Positions 1 to 5,777 of a stretch of DNA of 14,748 nucleotides are shown one piece after another. A program made the position numbers and the translations under genes. The stretch is from contig JAIFMA010000050.1 in assembly GCA_020048795.1 (NCBI GenBank), forward strand, positions 1 to 14,748, given 5' to 3'. Source of the DNA: Rhodoferax sp. (lineage in GTDB: Bacteria; Pseudomonadota; Gammaproteobacteria; Burkholderiales; Burkholderiaceae_C). The notes beneath the pieces are model-generated. The model was not told the DNA's origin, searched no databases, and was given only the letters and a program-made list of their open reading frames with translations. The number at the start of each line of letters is the position of its first letter. Positions within the stretch are counted from its first letter, which is position 1.

Positions 1-1444
1 CGATGCGTCGGGTCAGCTCGCCGCTGGAGTCGCCCAGCAGGCCCAGATTTCGCATCACAAAGTTGACGGCAGCGATGCCGGCCGGGGTGCTGCCAAATTT
101 GGCTTTCAGCCGATTGATCAACTGGGTTTGAACCTCTTTCGGCGCGGTCTTGAGCTTTTCCAGCCCTGCCACCAGCTCGTTGAGGTTCATGGTGGTCTTG
201 GCCTGGCGCAGCAGTTTGTCGAGTTCATCGACCGACTTGGCCGAGCTTGAACCCAGTTCAGTGACCAGCGTGTCCATGTCCTTGACCAGTTGGGACTCGG
301 TCCAGCTGAGCATGATTTTGGACATGTTGTTGTTGAAATCGCCAATGTTCAAGCCTGCTTCGGCAAGGATCTGGCTGGCGCGTGCCGGGTTGTTGCTGGC
401 TGCCTTGGCCAGCGCCAGCATCTTGATTTCGGCATCGCTCAAGTCCTGAATCGCGTTCAGGCCCATGTCCTTCCAGACGCGCAACACGTATTTGGCGTTG
501 TCAGAGGGCCCTGCCTGCATGTGCGAAAAAAACAGCGCGTAGTCCGATGCAATCTTGGAGAACTTCACCCCCGAACCACCCAAGGACCCGAAGCCAAGAC
601 GCTCCACTATTTCAGCGGGAACGGCCTGGATGCCACCGGGCTTGAGGACCCAGTTGCCGCTTTCGTTTTGCATGAAGGTGCGCATCTTGTCCGGGTTGTC
701 CAGGTAGGTCTTTCTGAACCAGTCCTGTCCGGTGGCGCCTGCGTAGTAGTCGGGGTTGGCTTGAGCAGCAAAATGGGCATTCATGTTGCTGGACATGGCT
801 TGCTGAATTTCACGGCGCAATGTGGCCAGAATTTCGTCTTTCGATTCACCGCGCGCCAAAGCCTGTTTGGCCTGGTTGTAAGCCTTGTTCAGGTCTTCAA
901 AGCCGTAGTTGGGCAACTCGGTGGTGCACACCGCCAGACTTTCGGTGCCGAGCCGGCGTGGGATTTCTCCGCTGTAGCTCTTCAGGATCGGGTCGGAGTT
1001 GGCCTCGGCCAGCAGACTGGCGCTGTGACTTTCGTAGTTGCGGGCGATGGTTTGGGCGGCCTCATCGCCTTTTTTTCCCAGGTACACAATGTCCATGTCG
1101 CGGCCGGGATTCCAGGAGCCGGTGGCCGCAAATGCGGCCTGTGCCTCACCCAATTGCCGGGCGGAGGATTGTGCGACCTGACCGGCCAAGTCAACGCGCA
1201 GGCGCTGAATCTGGTCTTGCAAGGCACCAGGCAGCTTGTTCATATTCTGCTCGTACCATTTCAGGTCTTGGGTCAAGAGCAACAACGAGGCTCGACTGTA
1301 TTTTTCCCCGCGTTGAATGCCAGCCAGAATGTGTTCACCCAGCGCATCGGCAGACGCAGGTGCCACCAGGGATAACGCCACAGTGACTGCGAGCCATAGT
1401 GCTGTCAGAAATCGTCTTGGGGTTGACCGGCTGTCGAATCTCAT
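1..1444 (-). CDS. Large exported protein of unknown function, partial (C-terminus off window)
   Basis: Reading the minus strand from the ATG at 1444, the frame stays open for 481 codons to the window edge, so the C-terminus is missing. A clear AAAGGA ribosome binding site lies 7 bases before the ATG. Residues 1-32 form a signal peptide: a basic start with RR near residue 10, a hydrophobic core, and a likely cut after Ala-Ser-Ala (30-32). The product is therefore predicted to be periplasmic or secreted. The rest is mostly helical and charged, with almost no cysteine. Residues 109-120 read G-S-W-N-P-G-R-D-M-D-I-V. This faintly recalls the GS...DxD strand of nucleotidyltransferases, but the spacing is too short to trust. 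I do not recognise the family. It is last in a run of six same-strand genes for exported proteins that includes a caspase homologue, with about 60 bases between it and the preceding gene, so it is probably in the same operon. Plausible roles are effector, substrate or structural partner of the caspase; none is shown by sequence. Confidence 0.8.
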   Translation of the reverse strand, partial: MRFDSRSTPRRFLTALWLAVTVALSLVAPASADALGEHILAGIQRGEKYSRASLLLLTQDLKWYEQNMNKLPGALQDQIQRLRVDLAGQVAQSSARQLGEAQAAFAATGSWNPGRDMDIVYLGKKGDEAAQTIARNYESHSASLLAEANSDPILKSYSGEIPRRLGTESLAVCTTELPNYGFEDLNKAYNQAKQALARGESKDEILATLRREIQQAMSSNMNAHFAAQANPDYYAGATGQDWFRKTYLDNPDKMRTFMQNESGNWVLKPGGIQAVPAEIVERLGFGSLGGSGVKFSKIASDYALFFSHMQAGPSDNAKYVLRVWKDMGLNAIQDLSDAEIKMLALAKAASNNPARASQILAEAGLNIGDFNNNMSKIMLSWTESQLVKDMDTLVTELGSSSAKSVDELDKLLRQAKTTMNLNELVAGLEKLKTAPKEVQTQLINRLKAKFGSTPAGIAAVNFVMRNLGLLGDSSGELTRRI

Positions 1445-1507
1445 TTGCGCGTCCTTTCGGTTGCTGACGCAAGCCGTGAAAAGAAATTGCCTCAAACCAT
1501 CAGCACC

Positions 1508-1906
1508 TCATGGGGTGGCTGCTGCACCGCCCTTGCGCTCGCGGTAGCGCCGATTCAGGGTGTCGCTGAACTCGGCGGCAGTGGCCGCATCAAAACGACC
1601 TGATCCAAACGCAGTTGCCCAACATGACTGGCTGCACTCGGACGAAGCACCCAGAAAATGTCGACTGGAGCACCCAAAAGCACCAATGCCACCAATACAC
1701 GGCCCAGTACTTTCGCAACTGGCCGCTGTTTTGTGATCTGGGTCGTACCACACACCAATGTGCGCGGCCCAGCCACTGGAACATCGGCACAGGCAATCTG
1801 CGTAACTGCGTGTGGCGTTGGGGTCGGGCTGGGCGACAGCAGTACGCCAGTGGCAGCCCAGCAACACCACAATTGAAAGCGCCAGAGTGGATGTCAGTCG
1901 CTTCAT
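1508..1906 (-). CDS. Small cysteine-rich exported protein, unknown function
   Basis: This is a 132-residue product starting at ATG 1906; a GTG directly before it at 1909 is an alternative start. The N-terminus is a signal sequence. It could be cut by signal peptidase I after Ala-Val-Ala (residues 23-25). It could instead be lipidated at Cys18, in the context L-L-G-C, a weak lipobox. The mature part holds eight cysteines, at about 38, 40, 42, 64, 70, 79, 91 and 95. They include a C-x-C-x-C cluster, and the even number suits disulfide bonds in the oxidising periplasm. The C-terminal 35 residues are charged and helical, with no cysteine. I do not recognise the family. It sits between the TPR lipoprotein and the large exported protein, in the same orientation, so it is probably in the same operon. 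An overlapping plus-strand frame (1615-2052) lacks a signal peptide and a good ribosome site, and was judged a shadow. The ribosome site here is also weak, so the gene call is moderately confident. Confidence 0.65.
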   Translation of the reverse strand: MKRLTSTLALSIVVLLGCHWRTAVAQPDPNATRSYADCLCRCSSGWAAHIGVWYDPDHKTAASCESTGPCIGGIGAFGCSSRHFLGASSECSQSCWATAFGSGRFDAATAAEFSDTLNRRYRERKGGAAATP

Positions 1907-1947
1907 CACGGACTTCGCCGGGCAGTTACAGCATGAACAAGCCTGTC

Positions 1948-2667
1948 TTACTTGACGATAAACACCTTGTGTTTTTCAAGGATTTTGCGGAATTCCGGGT
2001 GTTTGCGCATATTGTTCAGATCCGGGTCAAGCCGCAGGGCATCGTAGTCTGAAAAACCTTTGGTCAACGCGGCATCGATTTCATCAAGCGCCAGATCCAC
2101 ATTGCCCTTGAGTGAGTGCAGGCTGGCATAGTTGTAACGTACCGATGGACTGCCCGGCGACAGTTCTTTGGCGCGGCGCAGGTCGTCTTCGGCTTTGTTG
2201 AATTTCTTTTGCTGCATGTAGGCCACAGCACGGTTCGAGTAGCCCTCAGCGTAGTTGGGGTCTTTCTGGATGGCCAGTGAAAACTCCTTCAGGGCATTGT
2301 CAATATTCTCTTCGCGAATAACACCGTCACGCGCATTTTTTGCCATGCTGATGTAGGCGAATGCCTGTTTGATGTGGCTGCGTACATCCAGACTGGGTTC
2401 GGCTGAGGGCGCTACCGCGCCCGCCGATGCCGGGGCGGGTGTCATGGTGACTGCCATCGGGGCGGCTGCTGGTGCCGGTGCGGGGGCCTGCTGCATGGGG
2501 GCGGGTTCCGGGGCTGGCGGCAATGGGGCTGGGGCGGCCACGACTGGCGCTGGTGCCGGTGTCTCAGTGAGCTTCGACAAGCCCGGGATCTTGTCGCAGC
2601 CCGACAACACGATGACCGAGCCAATGAGAGTTCCCAACAAGATGGGTGAAGTTTTAGTATGGCGCAT
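1948..2667 (-). CDS. TPR-repeat lipoprotein with Pro/Ala-rich tether
   Basis: A 239-residue lipoprotein. The signal sequence ends in lipobox L-S-G-C, with Cys24 as the lipidated residue. The next residue is Asp25, which in E. coli is the Lol-avoidance signal that keeps a lipoprotein in the inner membrane. Residues 36-92 are a Pro/Ala-rich low-complexity tether with repeated PAP units, probably extended. Residues about 95-200 hold two to three TPR helical hairpins: A-x-K-x-F-S-x-A-I-x-x-D-P, then an N-R-A-x-A-Y segment, then Y-N-Y-A-x-L. The end, with D-P-D-L near 215 and H-P-E-F near 225, is typical of TPR C-termini. TPR domains bind other proteins, so the likely role is a membrane-anchored scaffold. 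AGGA lies 7 bases before the ATG. The gene begins 20 bases after the caspase stop codon, so co-transcription is very likely. The partner is unknown; the caspase or the DUF4384 protein is the obvious guess. Confidence 0.88.
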   Translation of the reverse strand: MRHTKTSPILLGTLIGSVIVLSGCDKIPGLSKLTETPAPAPVVAAPAPLPPAPEPAPMQQAPAPAPAAAPMAVTMTPAPASAGAVAPSAEPSLDVRSHIKQAFAYISMAKNARDGVIREENIDNALKEFSLAIQKDPNYAEGYSNRAVAYMQQKKFNKAEDDLRRAKELSPGSPSVRYNYASLHSLKGNVDLALDEIDAALTKGFSDYDALRLDPDLNNMRKHPEFRKILEKHKVFIVK

Positions 2668-2687
2668 GGATCAGTCCTGGTAGATGG

Positions 2688-3959
2688 TTATCGGGTTGCG
2701 GATTGCGTCAGCCGCATGTCCCAGTTCTGCACGGTGGTCAGTGCTTGTGGATGCTGGCTTGCATTCTTGTGCCCCCATTCCTTTTTGGCCTGGTTGGCGA
2801 CCCGGGGTTTGGCATAGTCGAACGCTTGTTGCACCGAACCACCATAACGGTTTAGACCATCGATAAAGTAGTAGGTGAAGATGCCGCTACTCAACTCGTT
2901 TGACTCCCAAGACTGTTCGTTAGAACTGCTGGCACCAATCAGCACCTTGCCAAAGGGTTCAATGGCGCTGGGTCCCATCGATTTGGCCGGTGTGCTACGA
3001 GGCGTGTCGTTTTCGAATACCAGGTCTTTGGCCCCCGCAAGTACGCGCCGACTGTATTCCTTGTTGACACCATAACCTTCGTTGTCGTCAGCACCCAGTG
3101 ACTTTCCACCGGGTGGCAGAAAGCCGGGTACTGCGCGGTACGCGGCATTGCTGTAACAGGCATCCAGCACCATGACCAATCTCTGGGCGCGCAAACCACC
3201 AACAAACTCCTTGAGCATCTCCTCGTTGACTGATGTGTGCCAAACCCTCTCGCGTGGACTGGTCTCGGTGTCGTGCAGCACCACATGTACTAAGCCATTT
3301 TTGTCGGGCTGCGTGCCGTGGCTGCTGATGAAGACGGTCACCAGATCATCCTCGCCAGCGATTTGGCGCAACTTGTCCAAAGCCATCGCCACATTAGCGC
3401 GGGTGGCGTTTTCGTCGGTAAAGAACATCACGTTTTCCGGTCGAAATTGTCCTCGACGTGGATCCGTCAAGAACTGGCGGAAAGAAAACGCATCCCGCGC
3501 AGCGAACTCCAGCCCATCGATGCCAAACTTGAAACGGCTGACACCAACCACCAGTGCGTAGCGGTTGCGAATCGGCCCCGGCATGGCCCCGTCGCGCACA
3601 GTGGGTTTGAGTACATTGGCGCGCAGGAACAAGTTGCCAAATCTCTTTTCCCAGGTCTTGACGCGGATGTTTTCAGGGGTGACAGGCGACACCCACTTGG
3701 CACCGACCACCACTTGGGCCAGCGAAAAAGCACGGTCAACTTCAGGCTCATCAGCATAGTCGCCCTTGAGTTCAATCCGACCATAGGCATCGAACTCAAC
3801 CCGCCCATTGGGAACACCGTTGCGGGCAAAAGCCGAGTTGATGATCTGTAAGTGCTGACTAGTGACCGGTGAAGGTTCGACCTGACCGGCCGCTGGCAAG
3901 GCGATGGCCCATAAAAAAGCCACCATCCACCCAAAAAAAGTCATACGAGGTTGGTTCAT
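2688..3959 (-). CDS. Exported caspase-like peptidase (C14 family) with N-terminal BON-like domain
   Basis: A predicted cysteine endopeptidase of the caspase/orthocaspase fold, 423 residues from the ATG at 3959. That start is chosen over the longer frame (to 4025) because AGGT stands 7 bases before it, it follows the previous stop by 16 bases, and it begins a good signal peptide (residues 1-26, cut near Ala-Ala-Gly). Residues about 35-100 have an alternating strand pattern with G-R-I-E-L-K-G-D-Y and A-x-x-V-V-x-G-A, resembling a BON domain (inference). The caspase domain starts near 131 with R-Y-A-L-V-V-G-V and L-E-F-A-A-R-D-A. The catalytic His214 is in S-S-H-G and Cys268 in D-A-C-Y-S. About 70 residues separate Cys268 from the second part (K-V-L-I-G-A-S, then G-I-F-T-Y-Y-F), a plausible self-cleavage linker containing RR (304-305) and GAKDL (309-313). 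Bacterial relatives usually cut after Arg or Lys. Many caspase homologues are cytoplasmic, so export here is notable. Neighbours are lipoproteins and a DUF4384 protein. The target is unknown. Confidence 0.9.
   Translation of the reverse strand: MNQPRMTFFGWMVAFLWAIALPAAGQVEPSPVTSQHLQIINSAFARNGVPNGRVEFDAYGRIELKGDYADEPEVDRAFSLAQVVVGAKWVSPVTPENIRVKTWEKRFGNLFLRANVLKPTVRDGAMPGPIRNRYALVVGVSRFKFGIDGLEFAARDAFSFRQFLTDPRRGQFRPENVMFFTDENATRANVAMALDKLRQIAGEDDLVTVFISSHGTQPDKNGLVHVVLHDTETSPRERVWHTSVNEEMLKEFVGGLRAQRLVMVLDACYSNAAYRAVPGFLPPGGKSLGADDNEGYGVNKEYSRRVLAGAKDLVFENDTPRSTPAKSMGPSAIEPFGKVLIGASSSNEQSWESNELSSGIFTYYFIDGLNRYGGSVQQAFDYAKPRVANQAKKEWGHKNASQHPQALTTVQNWDMRLTQSATR
3012..3035 (-). other. GAKDL motif in the caspase linker
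   Basis: These codons encode G-A-K-D-L-V-F-E, in the segment between the catalytic Cys and the C-terminal part of the caspase domain. The same G-A-K-D-L core followed by two hydrophobic residues and Glu occurs twice in the DUF4384 protein of the same cluster (4971-4994 and 4881-4904). The position and the Lys fit a processing site for an Arg/Lys-specific orthocaspase. It could instead be a shared docking or structural motif. Confidence 0.6.
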
Positions 3960-3966
3960 ATAAAAG

Positions 3967-3970
3967 ACCT
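3967..3970 (-). promoter_or_regulatory. Ribosome binding site that fixes the caspase start
   Basis: On the minus strand AGGT is followed by a 7-base spacer and the ATG at 3959. It lies in the 16-base gap after the stop of the upstream lipoprotein gene (3976-3978). It supports the short start, which yields a signal peptide, over the longer frame that would add 22 residues without one. Confidence 0.6.
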
Positions 3971-3975
3971 GGTGC

Positions 3976-4648
3976 TCAGGATTTCTTGATAAGCACTTCC
4001 TGCGAAGCCTGGTCTTCACGGCCAAGCGCGCTGACCTTGAAAGTCACGCGATAACGTCCTTCGGCAACTTCGGCGGGCATGCCCATTTGACTATCTGCGC
4101 GTCGCGTTCCCAAAGCAGCCGTGATCGGGTTGGACTCAGCGCCCAGTTCTTTCCAGGCTTTCTCCTGTGGATCATAAAAATGCAGGGTGCGGGTTTCCAA
4201 GACCTTCACCTGTTGCTGCCCATCGGGTGCCATCACATAGTAAGAGCCAGTCATCTTCAGGTTGCCGCCGGGTACTATCTGCGCCGGGTTGATGGTGAAA
4301 TTCTGAATCCGCACTTCGTTGCCGCGGCTCGCTGTGTAGCCCGTGGCTGCAGCGGTCTGTTGCGCATTGGCCACCGGAAAACTCCGGGTGTCCGAATAGT
4401 AGGCCAGACACTTGCCCCATGGCACCCACCACAGCTCCCTGGGCGCGGTCACTCTTGCTCGATACCAGCATGCCCAGCAGGGCACCCCCGATGGCACCTC
4501 CGATGACATACTGGTTGACGCAAGTCTGCTGAGCTTCGGCTCGCTGTTGGTCGGTGAGTTGGGTTCCGGGTGGGGGCAGCGCAGCACAGGCCACCAGCAT
4601 CACGGGTACCATGATGGCCGACACAGAACGGGTAGTGGTTTTTTTCAT
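3976..4648 (-). pseudogene. Glycine-zipper lipoprotein with C-terminal beta-sandwich-like domain, broken by a +1 frameshift
   Basis: The frame from ATG 4648 encodes a lipoprotein signal (M-L-V-A-C, Cys21, followed by Ala, so likely sorted to the outer membrane). A glycine-zipper segment follows at residues about 49-76 (I-G-G-A-I-G-G-A-L-L-G, then G-A-V-V-G-A), as in small membrane-inserting envelope proteins. After codon 77 the coherent protein continues in the next frame through to the stop at 3976-3978. Four G bases lie at the switch (CCCC on the plus strand, 4415-4418). Removing one G gives M-G-K-C-L-A-Y-Y and a continuous protein of 223 residues. Without correction, translation runs on in meaningless sequence to a stop near 4172. 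The downstream half, residues about 100-223, has the alternating strands of an immunoglobulin-like or similar beta-sandwich, with N-P-A-Q-I-V-P-G-G and G-R-Y-R-V-T-F. The homopolymer makes a sequencing error or a recent mutation about equally likely. The well-preserved downstream frame argues that the protein is, or recently was, under selection. Confidence 0.8.
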
Positions 4649-4661
4649 TTTTCAAATCTCC

Positions 4662-4677
4662 CGGGTCGATCAACCCG
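4662..4677. repeat. Imperfect palindrome just upstream of the glycine-zipper gene
   Basis: The plus strand reads CGGGTCGATCAACCCG. Its arms CGGGT and ACCCG pair, and GATC is at the centre, with one mismatched position. It ends 14 bases before the ATG at 4648, so in mRNA a hairpin would border or cover the GGGAG ribosome site. It could be an operator, a translational hairpin or chance. Nothing else identifies it. The rest of the 4649-4784 gap shows no gene and no convincing terminator. Confidence 0.3.
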
Positions 4678-4784
4678 ATAAATTAGCCAGACGACATCAC
4701 ACAAGGCCAGCAGACCACAGCGAACGCCCAAGGCATGTGAAACAAAACCAATGATTCGGGCACGATACGCAGGGTCGGCAGGCG

Positions 4785-5693
4785 TTACCTGTGTTTGAGT
4801 TTGATTTCAAGCGTCAGGATACCGCCACCAGAAACGGCAGCAACTGGAACCAGGCCGTAATTCATACCTTCAGCTGAAGATTCCATGATCAGGTCTTTGG
4901 CACCACCGTTGACCGCCTTATAGCCGCCCTGTCTTGGGGACACCACGGCGTAGGAGCTTTGCATGCTGTCTTCCACCATCAGGTCCTTGGCACCCTTGGC
5001 CTTGAGGCTCTTGGCACTGTCAAGCGACGCCACCATGCTGGCGCTGGCCTGCTCGGGGGGTAGCGGTGGATAGGAGGGTAGCGCCGCTGAATCTGGCATT
5101 GGCGGCGGTGGCAGGTAGGGAGTCGAAACCGGCATCGGCGCTGCGGGTGCTGGCATGGGGGCGGGCGGCGGTGCTGACACCATCTGGTTGGAGGGCGCAG
5201 CCAGCGGACTAGGCTCGTTGGACAGCATGATCAAGACATTCTCGGTGCCGGGGTTGGCATCAAATCGCAGATTCGTGTTGGGTGGAATCTGTGTCAAACG
5301 GTGAGCCTGGACATATTCGCTGAACAGCACATGCATACGGCCAGAGGTGCCAATATTGGCAACCGTCAAATAACCGGGGCGGTTGGTGCTGGCAAGAATC
5401 TTGACGCGTTCACCGGTGCGAAACACGCGGTTTTTGGACACCGGGCGCATCTGACCGTCGTCGCCAATGGCCAGTATCTGATAGGAAATACCCACATATT
5501 TTTCGGCAACCGGCTCAGCCGCCGCCACCGGGCGGGGGGCATTGACCGACATGCCGATGGTGCCTCCGCCTCCGCCACTGTCAAAAATAGCCTTGGCACC
5601 CGTGGAAGCGGCCAGGGCTGACAGGGAAGCAGCGAACAGGCAACCGCCAAGCATCAACATCAAACTCCGATGCACTTCGGACTTTCTCATCAT
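4785..5693 (-). CDS. Exported DUF4384-domain protein with Pro-rich linker and tandem GAKDL repeat
   Basis: A 302-residue exported protein, first gene of the caspase cluster. AAAGGAG stands 4 bases before the first ATG (5693) and 7 before a second ATG (5690); either could start. Residues 1-29 are a signal peptide ending Ala-Leu-Ala-Ala. A Gly-rich stretch follows (39-46). Residues about 66-162 match the DUF4384 pattern: Y-Q-I-L-A, F-R-T-G-E-R-V-K, a G-Y-L-T-V-A-N-I strand, H-V-L-F-S, I-P-P, R-F-D-A-N-P-G-T-E. This beta-rich domain is commonly found with, or fused to, bacterial caspase-like proteins (family knowledge). Residues about 163-215 are Pro/Ala-rich and extended. The C-terminus has two similar units, each starting G-A-K-D-L (234-238 and 264-268), and GAKDL recurs in the caspase linker. 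A related G-A-K-A-I-F is at 32-37, just after the signal peptide. The likely role is regulator, partner or substrate of the caspase, in the periplasm. A perfect FNR-type palindrome lies about 70 bases upstream. Confidence 0.88.
   Translation of the reverse strand: MMRKSEVHRSLMLMLGGCLFAASLSALAASTGAKAIFDSGGGGGTIGMSVNAPRPVAAAEPVAEKYVGISYQILAIGDDGQMRPVSKNRVFRTGERVKILASTNRPGYLTVANIGTSGRMHVLFSEYVQAHRLTQIPPNTNLRFDANPGTENVLIMLSNEPSPLAAPSNQMVSAPPPAPMPAPAAPMPVSTPYLPPPPMPDSAALPSYPPLPPEQASASMVASLDSAKSLKAKGAKDLMVEDSMQSSYAVVSPRQGGYKAVNGGAKDLIMESSAEGMNYGLVPVAAVSGGGILTLEIKLKHR
4881..4994 (-). repeat. Tandem GAKDL peptide repeat in the DUF4384 protein
   Basis: Two units about 30 residues apart align as G-A-K-D-L-M-V-E-D-S and G-A-K-D-L-I-M-E-S-S, each followed by an aromatic/Val segment (S-Y-A-V-V and N-Y-G-L-V). 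The first unit is encoded at 4971-4994 and the second at 4881-4904. The same core is in the caspase linker at 3012-3035. The units look like duplicated recognition or interaction peptides. Confidence 0.65.
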
Positions 5694-5736
5694 GGATCTC
5701 CTTTAAGGGCTCTTGCCAACAACTGAATGTCGAACC

Positions 5737-5742
5737 ATTCTG
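5737..5742 (-). promoter_or_regulatory. Candidate -10 element of the caspase-cluster promoter
   Basis: CAGAAT matches four of six bases of TATAAT. Its centre is 31 bases downstream of the centre of the FNR-type palindrome. This is the spacing of a class II FNR/CRP promoter, with the box centred near -41.5. The start of transcription would be near 5729, leaving a short leader before the ATG. It is a geometric inference from a weak hexamer. Confidence 0.35.
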
Positions 5743-5763
5743 AGCTTGCGACGGCGTTTGGTT

Positions 5764-5777
5764 TTGATATAAATCAA
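5764..5777. promoter_or_regulatory. FNR/ANR-type operator (TTGAT-N4-ATCAA)
   Basis: On the minus strand TTGAT-TTAT-ATCAA is a perfect match to the FNR-family consensus, with fully symmetric half-sites. It overlaps the stop codon of the upstream GGDEF-EAL gene (5774-5776) and lies about 70 bases before the DUF4384 start. FNR-type regulators respond to loss of oxygen, so the caspase cluster may be switched on or off by anaerobiosis. Dnr- or Crp-like proteins with the same half-site could bind instead. Confidence 0.55.

Noticed and set aside
290..1375. Plus-strand open frame of 361 codons
   Set aside because: It is antisense to the large exported protein, which has a signal peptide and ribosome site. 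The plus-strand product has neither, and its composition is that of a shadow frame.
1615..2052. Plus-strand frame of 145 codons overlapping the Cys-rich gene and the end of the TPR gene
   Set aside because: It has no signal or domain, no good ribosome site, and crosses two minus-strand genes of an evident operon.
3960..4025. Longer N-terminus for the caspase protein
   Set aside because: The extra 22 residues are basic and would bury the signal peptide. The frame also overlaps the end of the preceding gene, while a ribosome site supports the start at 3959.
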